Shown here one piece after another: positions 1-10,089 of a stretch of 64,000 bases of DNA (positions are counted from its first letter, which is position 1; each line of letters begins with the position of its first letter). The position numbers were made by a program, and so were the translations under genes. The DNA lies in the NCBI GenBank assembly GCA_933822405.4, contig CAKOGP040000236.1:19097-83096 (forward strand). Direction: 5' to 3'. The stretch comes from Cylindrotheca closterium. Taxonomy: Eukaryota > Bacillariophyta > Bacillariophyceae > Bacillariales > Bacillariaceae. The notes below the pieces were generated by a model that saw only the letters and a list, made by a program, of their open reading frames with translations, was not told where the DNA came from and did not search any database.

Positions 1-132
1 GCACTCGCATCGCCTTCAAAATAGTAATATTGTACTATTATAAAAAAAAGAGAAGCGTAAAATCAAACGTGACAATAATAACATCAACTTCAGAGGACAT
101 CATTTCAATTATACCCAAACGCATCTAAACAA

Positions 133-2191
133 ATGATGTCATCTGGTGACGACGAATTGGCTCGCACGGATACCATTGATGGCCCAATTCAAGAATCCTC
201 GAAGGATGCCTCATGGAAAAGGACCATAGCACGTCATCGAAACGAGATTGCAGCAGCTATGTTCACTACAGCTGGCCTTACAGGCTCGCTGACTTCCAAG
301 GATGATGGTTTATCGTTTGGTCTCTCTTGGTTCTTCGGGTTGCCCATTGTATACGTCCTACTGAGATATGTCTGGCTCCGTCTCTGTCGAGACCCCTTTC
401 TTTCACAAAGGTATGTGTATGCGCTGTGAGTCTTGGGCGAAAACAACTGTCTTGTAATGATCTTCCTCATTTATCTCATGCCCCATGTCATACCATTGCT
501 AGTGACAGTCTTGTAAGCGTCAGCTGGGAGTCCTTTACAACGTTCCCGCCGGAGCCACAACGAACAGTTCCTACTCTCGTTTTCTGGACTTTCTTGGTGC
601 TAATAGGTACAGGGGCTGCTATCTCCGGAACGGCAGCATACGATATGTATGAGCCAAGCATATATCTCATCATTACATACAATGGATTTGGAAGCTTGCT
701 TATTCTGATATGTGCTGTATGGGCTGTGGATGGTTTGTACTTGTGCTATCTCTTTCTTCTGGTTGACAAAATCCAGGGCAATAAGGGGGCAGCCCAAGCC
801 TGGTGGTTTAGACAACGCTATGAGAATGATCGAGGTATAGATATTATGGACACATCCTTAGACGACGACTCTGCAACCCACGGCATTAGTCACGGAGATG
901 ATCTTGCTGAAGATGACAATTCTCCAAATCACCTCCACACAACGAAGAGACATGGTGCTAAATGGAGATCATGGCTTATACTTTCACTCTATGGGGTGTG
1001 GACATACCTATCATACGATGCAGCTCACAGTCCGAACAAGCTTGAGCTCGACATTCCAGTCCCAAAACTTCCAGATCAGTGCGACGGATATCGACTGGCC
1101 ATGGCTTCCGACATTCATATCGGGTCGATGGTCGCTGCCAAGGAAGCTCAGTGGGCGGTTGACCAAATCAATGCCCTCGATCCAGATGCTGTCGCGTTGG
1201 TTGGTGATATTGGCGACCAATCTGTCAACGATGCGGTTCGGCAGAAACTGAGACCGTTGGCAAGTTTGCGAGCCCGTGATGGAGTGTATATGAGCTTTGG
1301 GAATCATGAAAACCAACAAGACATTAAAGGTAAGTATGTCTTGCGCAATCTGCGATTTTGTTCCACCATCATTGTCTAACACGTTTTTTAATCATGCTGG
1401 TAGGATTCCGCCAAGTCTTTCGTCAAGAATCCCCACTTGCTGAGGCTATTACTGTCCTTGAGAATGAACATGCCATATTGACAAAGGGAGACACTGAAGG
1501 ATGCTCCATTGCTCTTGTTGGAATGGCAGATTGGAGTGGACACCGAGCCATGTATCATCATGACGGACAGGTAGCTCCAGACTTTCAACGGGCAATTCGT
1601 GCCACGCCAGGACCAAATGGCACGACAATCTTGAATGATGAGCCCCTGTCGTTTTCGCTTCCAATGATCATGATGCAACATCAGCCAGTGAATATGCAAG
1701 AAGCAGCTCGAAACGGAGTTGGGCTTCAGCTCAGCGGTCACACCCATGGCGGGCAAATCTGGCCACAGCACGTCTTTTTATTTGGATACGATGCCATTTC
1801 AGGCCTTGCCGAATTTGATGCTGGGTCTTCACATGGACCATCCTACCTTTTTGTTTCCGAAGGTATGTTCGGTTGGGGACCTCGCCTACGTTTTCTATCC
1901 AAGGCAGATTTTGCACTCTTGAGACTTCGTACACCAGAGGCAATGGAGGCTGAAGGACTGAAACCAGATCTTTACATGACAGTAGCAACAGGCGCAATGA
2001 TCTTTGCCTTTTTTGTTATCCCAATTAGCGGGATAGTGTGGGTGGTTCCGTTTGTGTACTGGGTCCGCAAGCGGCACGATCGTCATCACGATGCTGATAC
2101 TGATGCTGATGCTGATGATCGACAATCTGATCTGGAGCAACAAAATGAGCTCTCGCACAAGATGAAGAAACTGGAGATTGGGGAAGCATAG
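133..2191 (+). CDS. Membrane-bound calcineurin-like metallophosphoesterase, 3 exons
   Basis: Exons read 133-410, 503-1329 and 1404-2191, giving about 630 residues; both introns have GT-AG ends and the phases agree. The acceptor of the first intron could also be at 523. The metallophosphoesterase signature is complete: ASDIHIGS near residue 295, GDIGD near 326, GNHE near 358 and GHTHGGQIWP near 479, which supply the two-metal site. Hydrophobic segments lie near residues 60-82, 115-137, 145-180 and 250-265, and one more near 565-585 follows the catalytic domain, so the enzyme is membrane-anchored at both ends. The catalytic part resembles the YkuE/YaeI-like branch of bacterial and algal membrane phosphoesterases. 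The substrate cannot be told from sequence. The tail is rich in Asp/Ala/His. Family assignment is firm; topology is inferred. Confidence 0.88.
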
Positions 2192-3803
2192 AATTATACA
2201 AGTTTGTATAATACTATATCTGAATCCAAGCCGTTCATAGCTATAAACTGTATCACCTTCGTCTCGTGGGAGCAACAATCCTAGAGGGCCGATGAAAAAC
2301 ACTTCCTTATTAAGTCATCTCGAGGGAGCAACAATGATATCTTTCCCAAAAGCCGTGTCCGCGTTGATCCCCGGCGGCCTTGGAGATCCGAGAACATCGA
2401 ATTTGTTTAGCAGTCGCACAGTAGTGCAATCGAAGACAGGGAAGGATTGATTGAGAATTGCATTCTCTATTTCTTTTAACTTGCTATGTGTCACTAACAC
2501 GAGTGGCGCCCAAACTGTAATGGACAATCTTCCTCAGCGTCTTGGTACTAGTTTGGATTGAAAGATCATTGCAATTGGTGACTCGTTGGTTGCAATCGTT
2601 GCTTCCGAAACAGCAGCAGCAGGCAATATCATCGCTCTTGGCTGACTTGCAATCACAGATACTCAACTTTTCGCCGCCTTTGTCAATTATCTGCCGTACT
2701 CCGTTGGACCACTGGGTGCCTCTGAAGACGGAGTGCCAGAATTCAGAGCAGTACTGCCGCTAATCCGTGTCTCCGCTTCTTTTCCATTCATCTTGTTGCC
2801 ATCGATAATGTCAAGTGCCCTACCTAGCAAAGTAAGAGCATCATCGAAGACTGGCTCCGTCGCTGTTGGAGATTGTCCCTTTGACATGCTGGCTTTGGTT
2901 TCTGGGGTACAATTGCAGTGCATTATGAAACGTGGTGGAGGCAACGATGAAGGTTCGTGCAAAGGAGGAAAACTTGTGAGGCACTTCCTGTGTTCGTGAA
3001 ATTCAATTATTCAATAGATGTGACGGAGACATTATGATTATTATTTTTGCCAAAGGAGACGTAAACAAAATGAATTGGTTCGACAGAAAGTTTAGAACAC
3101 GCAAGATAAATAGAAAATCAGAAACAAACACGCGATAAAATAGAAAAGACCATGGAATAATGACTGGCGAATGATTGATTCATTCAAGGATTCCCCGAAA
3201 ATAATGATAGTACAGGTCCGGGAAATTGCGGGACACTTCCGATGGATTTGGTCGTGTACTTGTACCAACGTACCACAACAACGCTGGCACTGAATCATTC
3301 TCTACTCTCCGATTGGACTAGAATGGCTGACTCCTGGCTGACTCTTTCAACGATGATGACGAGTTGACGATTGGTGTATCTGCTCCTCCATCCTCGTTTC
3401 ATGTGGCGTGAGACGACCAGCGACGGATTCCCGTTATTGTTTCTCCTTTTGCCCAGATAAACTGGTCTAGCACTGTCTCTCAGCTTTTCCAATCTCTGGC
3501 ACAAACTACCGTACCATTTGGTATGGTACAAAGTATCTTCTTCTGGCGGATACCAGTATGATATAATATATTAGCATTGTTGGAATGATTGATTCATTCG
3601 ACCAGTAATAAGGCCAGACTGGCGCGGGTTTTGGTGACACCATCAGAATTTTCTCATCTCTCTTCGCATATCTTGTGTATCTTCCGTTGACGAAACAGAA
3701 CTTTTTATTACTAAATTAGAAACGGCAGTACGTACAACATCCAAGAGCCGCAGTCATCATCAAACATTAGGAATAAGAAAAGCAACATAAGAAGAGAACC
3801 ATC
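2192..3803. other. Intergenic region with unassigned open stretches
   Basis: No convincing gene is seen across this 1.6 kb. On the minus strand three adjacent open stretches (2962-2687, 2666-2484 and 2527-2315) lie in different frames and could be a decayed or intron-split small gene, but no family is recognisable and no splice sites restore one frame. The 18-base string GGGAGCAACAAT plus flanks occurs twice near 2269 and 2325 and again near 29209. The rest holds nothing I can name. Confidence 0.3.
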
Positions 3804-4582
3804 ATGAGTGACGATAAAGTTGTAATCGATGAACCCAATCAAAAGGCAGTCTTGACTCCAACTGCAGATGAAATTCGACAAATGTACAAAGTCATTGAGG
3901 ACGAAGTCTTGCCCAAAACACGCAAGGGAGTGAAGGAAGGAAACAAAGTCTTTGGGGCCGCCATTCTCTCTCCAGAACTTCAATGCAAGTTCTGTGAAAC
4001 AAATGCTGAAACTGATTGCCCAATCTTTCATGGTGAAGTGCATTGTATCTATCAGTGGTCCAAGGCGACACCTCCCGCCGAACGAGGACCAATGGCTCAA
4101 TCTAGCATTTTCTTGAGCACACATGAGCCTTGCTGCATGTGCATTTCCAGTATCTTGTGGGCCGGTTTCCCAGTGGTGTACTACTTTTTTCCATACAGTG
4201 TCACTTCGGCACAAGGGTAAGTCAGCATCATAATCAAGAAGAACACGCTCCTGAATATTAATAATACCTGGGCTGTGACATTCTGAAATGTATACTCACC
4301 GGAATCCAAATTGTAAAATATGTCCCAATGGATAATTGATACAGAATTCCTCACGACATTAAAACCATGCATGAACTTTGGGGAGTCACCACCTACCGTA
4401 AGCAGAATGCCTACTTGAGTACAGCCTGCCTTATGGATTTGGTGGCTGCCTTGCCTGATGGTGCCGACAAGACGGAGCTTGTGGCCACCCAGGATCGTTT
4501 GCTAAAAGCATATGACGAGATGGCAAACTACTATCATACCGAAAAGGCCAATAATCCTGAGAACTCTCTCGTGCTCGGTTAG
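3804..4582 (+). CDS. Cytidine/deoxycytidylate deaminase-fold zinc protein, 2 exons
   Basis: Exons 3804-4216 and 4345-4582 join in frame to give 216 residues; the donor is GTAAGT and the acceptor ACAG. The zinc site of the CDA superfamily is visible: FHGEVHCIYQW supplies the His and the proton-shuttling Glu in an H-G-E rather than the usual H/C-A-E setting, and EPCCMC supplies the two Cys ligands (PCxxC). It probably removes an amino group from a nucleobase, nucleoside or related heterocycle. The second exon is helical (ending DEMANYYHTEKANN) and may form the substrate-side or oligomer contacts. No targeting peptide is evident, so it is probably cytosolic. Superfamily membership is fairly sure; the substrate is unknown. 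Confidence 0.8.
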
Positions 4583-4816
4583 AAGACGTATCGAAATTGG
4601 ATGTGTTTTGATTAGATGTCTGTTGCTCCGTCCATGCAGTTAGGCTTATTACTTGAGAAAGTTTTGTTTTACATGTAGTGTCGAACCATATGGTATAGCT
4701 GCAACGTCATTATAATAGGTGCCCATGCATTATTTTCTGCTAGCCCCTTATGTTGCTTGACGCAAAGACTGCGCGTGTTCCGCTGCTAGTCAAGCCACAA
4801 AAGTGCTGTCCTTATT

Positions 4817-5643
4817 TTATACTTGGACACCTTGTGGTTTTGGCATCAATTCAAAATGATCGTACGTTCCTTCTCTCTCCTCGCCATCTAGTTGAATGGT
4901 TGCGACCTTTCGTCGTTTGCTTCCCAATGTGGTGGCAACACCAAACATCATGAATCCCGCCATGCCTAGATACCCCAAGGAGTAGGAGTAGCTATTGTTT
5001 CGATTTACCAATGCAATTTTGAAGGTACATTGCTCCGTGTCTCCAGTGTCAAAGGTAATATCGGCTCCAACCGAAATGGTCATTCCCATACTCCCAGCCG
5101 CGCTGAGACTGTCGCTGGGTTCGGGTAACGTGAGGGAATAATCTTCGATCCCGTAGGTTCCGGCATTGGGACAACCACCTCCATTCAAATATTCGCACAT
5201 GTTGATATCATCCCAGCTAGAAATGGAGTAACCCGAAATGGACAATCCGATAGATGCTGAATCGCTTGGCAAGCCATTATTCCCTACCGTTACTATACGT
5301 TGGTACATAGAGTGAATGAATGAATGTTTGAACCAAGAAATAGTGGATGAAGAAGAAAATAGAAATGAAATGAGTAATCAATGAATGAATGAATCATCGT
5401 TTCAGCTCACGGGGTCAAATTACCAATTGTTCACTTACCATCCCCCGTTAGAGTCACGGTCGTCCCAAGTGGACAATAGTCGTTCTCGCAATCCAGTTCC
5501 AAGGTTGCCGACTCAATGTAGTTCCCACTGCAGGTGACATTGCCGTCGTCCTGAAGTGTAAAGTATGTGTAATAGTATTGATCGTCAGCTTGGATGAGAG
5601 GCGCGAGGAGTAATATCAGGAAGAACGATGATGAACGAATCAT
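4817..5643 (-). CDS. Small secreted or type I membrane protein, 2 exons
   Basis: Exons on the minus strand are 5643-5439 and 5283-4817, joined through a split Gly codon, giving 223 residues. The first 19 residues (MIRSSSFFLILLLAPLIQA) form a clear signal peptide. The mature part is Cys-containing, Ser/Thr/Asn/Gly-rich and acidic, with cysteine pairs in ELDCENDYC and CEYLNGGGC, as in extracellular diatom proteins. A hydrophobic segment near residues 177-195 (GYLGMAGFMMFGVATTLG) followed by SKRRK looks like a single membrane anchor with a basic stop-transfer, leaving a short cytosolic tail. No domain family is recognised. It is a real gene on coding style, signal peptide and precise splice phase; its role is unknown. 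Confidence 0.75.
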
Positions 5644-6046
5644 TGTTTGTTGTTTAGGGCTTAGTGTAGGAGCTAGCTTATTGTGGTTGATGAAATGATA
5701 TTATGGTGAAATAAGAGCAGTCTGCACCTGCTTTCATTGTATTGTTGTCTCGAGACAGAAGCACATGCCTACAGTACCTAATCTAAATCTGTTGAAATTT
5801 GTCTTTCTAACGTCTGAAATCTCTGCCTGCGCGTTCAACATCCGAAATTATTGGTGGTAAGCCAAAGTACCAAAGGGAGCGTGCCGGTTTGCACACTGCG
5901 CATCGCATGCCGACCGCAACGGCGACTGAGGTTCAAAGTGCATGAAAAGAAGTGTGACGTGTGTTTACAGAAAATCTCCAATTTCGGCATCAGCATTTTT
6001 GGCATCATATTACGCAGCTGTGTCATAGATTCTGATATCCTTTAGC
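5644..6046. other. Intergenic region
   Basis: This is the shared upstream region of two divergently transcribed genes. No RNA gene or repeat was recognised. No clear TATA element stands out. Confidence 0.4.
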
Positions 6047-7273
6047 ATGTTCCGCGGTGGTGGTAGTCTCATCAGGCTATTACCTTTCCAAAGGGGCCAA
6101 CGATTGAAACTATGGCATATAACATCCAGGAAAATGTCATTAGAGTCGCAAAAGTCATTGTCAGAGGTTTCTTCCGCCTTTTCGGACGAGTTTTATGAAA
6201 TGCTCCAGTCGGAATCCAAAATGACAGCTCTTCAGGAACGACTTCAGACTCACGGATACACCAGTAATACAGGCGGCAATGAAAACAGCGACGAGGTTTC
6301 TTTATCCACCCTCATTCCGATTCTCTCTGATGAAATGCGCCAGGTCTTGATTCAGACTCTCCCTGATTTGTTTGCCGGAACGTTTGAAACCAATGTCTAT
6401 CCTGACGAATGGCATTGGAGAGCTGGGATATCTCGACCGGATGCCACTCGAGAAATGTGCAACTCTTGGAAATCATCGAGAACCATTGCTTCCGTCGTAT
6501 TGAACGAAAATCTGGGAAAATTCATTGCCGATGTAATGCAATGGGACTCGGTTCGAATCGCACAAGATGACATTGTCTGGAAGCCACCACAACCCATTAC
6601 AACACAATTGGACTATATTCCTCAAGGTCGTCGGATTGATACGGTAGGCTTTCACCAGGACTCGGCATATATATCCAAACAATTCACACCCTACGACAAC
6701 AATTCCGTAACACTTTGGATCGCCTTGGATGACGCTGACCAAAACAATGGCTGTTTGGAATACGCGGTAGGCTCTCATCAATGGCAGCCTATTTTGCACA
6801 AGCGAGAAGGCAACGATGAAGAATCCTCTGATATGTCAAGCTTTCATGGATCCGATGAAAAGAGTTACAAGAGCGCGATCGACAAGGCATATGCCATTGC
6901 TTCGGCAAAGAACAACGCTGATGATTTACCCGCACAACTGACCAAGAACATCCAGGCAGCACCGGTTAGTGCCGGTCATGCGGTTCTACATCATCAAGAT
7001 ACATGGCATGGTAGCGGTCCTAATACATCAGATACACGACATCGACGGGCTCTTGTGGTGCATTTCTTGCGAGGTGATGTCACCTTTGTGGAGGATGATC
7101 ATTCGACAGCAACACCACCATTGCCATTTGGCAATGCGAGTTACATTTATGGGAGGTACAAACGATTCAATAGTGTGGAGGTGGATGAAACCTATTTCCC
7201 AATAATTTACAGCAAAAATGGTTGTGATCAAAAGCGAACAGAATGGCTCGATGATTATGTTACTATTGTTTGA
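6047..7273 (+). CDS. Phytanoyl-CoA dioxygenase (PhyH) family Fe(II)/2-oxoglutarate oxygenase
   Basis: One exon of 408 residues. The iron site is visible: GFHQDSAY gives the H-x-D pair near residue 204, and DTWHGSGPN gives the distal His near 324. RRALVVHF shortly after carries the Arg expected to bind 2-oxoglutarate. The line LWIALDDADQNNGCLEY is typical of PhyH proteins, where it precedes the substrate pocket. The first 30 residues are Arg-rich and nearly free of acids (MFRGGGSLIRLLPFQRGQRL), which would suit a mitochondrial presequence; a second Met at MSLES would remove it. The family hydroxylates lipids and small metabolites, so substrate is not predictable. An acidic, Ser-rich insertion lies near residues 255-275. 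Confidence 0.88.
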   Translation: MFRGGGSLIRLLPFQRGQRLKLWHITSRKMSLESQKSLSEVSSAFSDEFYEMLQSESKMTALQERLQTHGYTSNTGGNENSDEVSLSTLIPILSDEMRQVLIQTLPDLFAGTFETNVYPDEWHWRAGISRPDATREMCNSWKSSRTIASVVLNENLGKFIADVMQWDSVRIAQDDIVWKPPQPITTQLDYIPQGRRIDTVGFHQDSAYISKQFTPYDNNSVTLWIALDDADQNNGCLEYAVGSHQWQPILHKREGNDEESSDMSSFHGSDEKSYKSAIDKAYAIASAKNNADDLPAQLTKNIQAAPVSAGHAVLHHQDTWHGSGPNTSDTRHRRALVVHFLRGDVTFVEDDHSTATPPLPFGNASYIYGRYKRFNSVEVDETYFPIIYSKNGCDQKRTEWLDDYVTIV

Positions 7274-7315
7274 TGCGAATGCCTTCAGTTCCTACGAAAT
7301 TTCCATCCATGACTA

Positions 7316-8761
7316 CTAATGTACTGTGCTGGATGACGATGACACATGAATTTCCTTTTTCTTTTCCAAATTGACTCTCGGCATACTTTCGGTTACTTGA
7401 TCATCGGTTGTGGCCGAGTGGTTGGCGGCATCGGAACTCTCATGTTCCATCCGAGCACCTACTTTTGCTGCGAAGCTCCGCGTCTTGGATGCCAATGATT
7501 TGCCCAGATTCTGATACAATGGTTTGATTGATATTGACATCTTTCCCGTGGAATTGAACTGGTGTGTAAGTTGCTACCTTCTCCTTTACAACTTTTTGGG
7601 TGGGTTCGACCTGATCTCCGTAGACGCATCGACGAAAGGCCCATCAACAACTCTCGGCTAAAAAGTCTGTGCGATTTTTGAAGTATCGAGGTCTCATGTA
7701 CACAAGCATGTTCACAAAACCTTGAAGTGGAAATAGAATCGCTTGAAGAATCATCAATCGTGGGGAATCTGCATTTCCTTTGAGAAGTCCATCTGAAGCG
7801 CCAATAATGAAGCGCAGGGTCATGGTGGCAAAATTGCAGACAACGACAGCACCAATGTACAAATCGGCCTGAGATCGCACCAGTCGCAACTGTTACTTAT
7901 GTTTCGCTTTCATTTGAGCTTCTCTGACGCGCTTATCAGGGACCAAGTCTAAAGGAGTGGATACATCAAAGACACTATCTCCCCAGTCGGAAGAGTAGAA
8001 CCGTTGGTTAGCGCTTGTTAGTTGCTCCTTTATTTTCATTCTCTTCTGTGCAAATAGATAAAGAATGATCCCACAATCCGTAATCGATCCAAAAGTAAAA
8101 AGATACACGGCGCGGACAAAGAACCAATCCACTGCTGGCAGATTGCACTCGATGCGGTTTCCTTCTGCATCAAACGGACAAGTCTGTACCCAACAACCCA
8201 AGAACCCCTGTCATCACAGAATCAAGTATTCTAAAATCATTTACCTTCTCGCTGCATACTTGGTAACAGTTTCTATTTGCCGCCTGCCGTCCCCCAAAAG
8301 CATCCAAAAAGAGACCTGAAACTGCTGATACCAACGGGTAACCAAGCGCAACAATGTGCATCAAAGGCTCCTACTTGATTGTAACTTCGTCATCATACAG
8401 TCCATATTTAGTCTTTAATACAAAGTAGATCCCGAGAATAGACTGGTAAAGGAAGGCGGATGCAGAAAATTGATTCATGAATACGATTCCTGTACAGCTG
8501 GCATCATTGCCAAAGGCCCAGACAAAATTGGAAGTATCCTTGGGATACAAAAAAGGATTGCGTAGACACTCACAGCAGTAATCAAGCAGTGATACGGAGT
8601 CCACGCGATTTGGAGCGATGCAATTCAAAAGCCATCGTAATTACGACAATACTGCCGAGTACGCCGAATACAGCAGATAGAATGGGAAGCAAAGCCAGAA
8701 CCATTTCTCGGCTGCCCGTAAGCTCCTGATAACCCTTGGTGTAAGCTTCATTTGAGGTCAT
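7316..8761 (-). pseudogene. Broken seven-helix (GPCR-like) membrane protein gene
   Basis: Reading the minus strand from ATG 8761 gives an N-terminal helix (MVLALLPILSAVFGVLGSIV), then a frame change near 8640, then a long homologous stretch with helices and extracellular Cys (NPFLYPKDTSNFVWAFGN, QTCPFDAEGNRIECNLPAVD). Its layout matches the large diatom family of rhodopsin-like seven-helix proteins. A short GT-AG intron of about 37 bases near 8247-8211 keeps the frame (CSEK joins GFLGCW). In-frame stops interrupt it: TAG at 8373-8371, TAA at 7895-7893 and TGA at 7646-7644, the last inside the conserved AESC-WAFRRC stretch. The Ser-rich tail from 7540 is in another frame. Several independent lesions argue for a pseudogene; sequencing error at all of them is unlikely. 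Confidence 0.7.
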
Positions 8762-9039
8762 GCTGTACTGTCATGTATATATTGGCTGCTATACCGAATG
8801 AATTTGGAAATCTGACAAAAATGTGACAACAGTAAGGGATCTTGAGAATTCGACACTGATCGCATGTGATTCTTGGTTTTGGAAACGCCGAGGGAAAAGC
8901 CGCCACCAAATAAAAAAGCGGCGGTTCCGTCTCACATTTGTGGAAAAATTACCGTCACAAAAACAAAGTTCTTGAACCGCATCAATGCTGCACTCCCATC
9001 TCATAATTTTCGTTTCTATTATTTCTTACCAACTGAATT

Positions 9040-9756
9040 ATGGCATCACTTCCTGCTCAATACACTGTCACCCAAAGAGTGTGTGCATTGAACAATTTTG
9101 GTGTTACGAGCCTCAATATTGGCGAGGTGTCAAGTGCATATGGCTACTTTGCCGAGGCTCTTGAAACTGTAGAGGAACTCATTTTGCTCTTACAGCAACA
9201 GGCTGATATCAACGAGGACCTAGAGTGTTCCAAGGTAGGCTACTGCTTCTCTTACTCGCCTTCTGAGAGCAGGTCACTTGAGGGATACGCGAAAAAGCAG
9301 GATGCCGTATACATCTGCGACCGGCCATTGACTGTCTCCCTTGTTGGACCGTGTTCTTCTGAGCATTCTCAACAGATCAGCTTTCTCTGTTCCCTTCTAC
9401 TATTCAATATGGCGCTTCTACATCACTCGCTTGGCCTATATGATGAAAGCTCAACGTCTTTAGAGAAGGCAGAAATATTCTATGAAACATGCGTTCTCGT
9501 AGGAAAAACTGACAACAAAGGTACTGTACACGATGATCAATCCGTGCTGATAGTTGGCAGCGCCATAAACAACATGGCACAATTGGCCTTAGAACATGGA
9601 AACATCAAGGTGGTACGACACTATCTCAAACAGCTTGGAATCATTTGCCGCCGTCAATCTTTCGCCAATGGCAGCGTCTTGTATCAGAATGAATGGAGAA
9701 ACATATTCTCCAATGTTCTTTTGAGAGACGGACTGAATGTTGCACGAGCCGCATGA
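9040..9756 (+). CDS. TPR-like helical repeat protein (local family member 1)
   Basis: One exon of 238 residues starting MASLPAQYTV. The pattern of helices, such as ALNNFGVTSLNIGEVSSAY then a middle block LLLFNMALLHHSLGLYDE and a last block INNMAQLALEHGNIKVVRHY, is that of tetratricopeptide-like repeats. The same block order (xxFNxALxHH, then INNxAxxExGN) appears in genes at 21265-21906 and 22639-23217, so these are paralogs. No signal peptide, membrane helix or catalytic motif is seen. Such proteins usually serve as protein-binding scaffolds; the partner is unknown. Confidence 0.72.
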   Translation: MASLPAQYTVTQRVCALNNFGVTSLNIGEVSSAYGYFAEALETVEELILLLQQQADINEDLECSKVGYCFSYSPSESRSLEGYAKKQDAVYICDRPLTVSLVGPCSSEHSQQISFLCSLLLFNMALLHHSLGLYDESSTSLEKAEIFYETCVLVGKTDNKGTVHDDQSVLIVGSAINNMAQLALEHGNIKVVRHYLKQLGIICRRQSFANGSVLYQNEWRNIFSNVLLRDGLNVARAA

Positions 9757-10089
9757 TTGCGAGATAGAAATATGACAAAGAACGATTAGAATATATTAAC
9801 CATATAGCATGTGATAACAGATGCCTTTTTACTACATGCATTAGTAGGGGAAACCGCGTGTGATGCTGGAATGTTATGGTCGCAAGCATGATACCAGATG
9901 AGTTCTACCAAATGAGAAATGAGCCTGAAAGAATGAATGAAGCTGACTTGCACTAATATTTCTGCATGCTACGATGTGTCATGTAAACAGAAACCGTTTA
10001 CTTCAAACTAATAATTTATTTTTTAAAACACATCGCACAAACACACATCTGTCCAGCTATATCATCTGAACCATTGAAGACATCAATAT
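9757..10089. other. Intergenic region between convergent genes
   Basis: AT-rich spacer between two genes that converge. No coding stretch or RNA gene recognised. Confidence 0.4.

Noticed and set aside
8211..8247. Possibility that all stops in the seven-helix gene are introns
   Set aside because: Only this 37-base stretch has GT-AG ends with conserved phase; the three stops have no usable splice sites around them.
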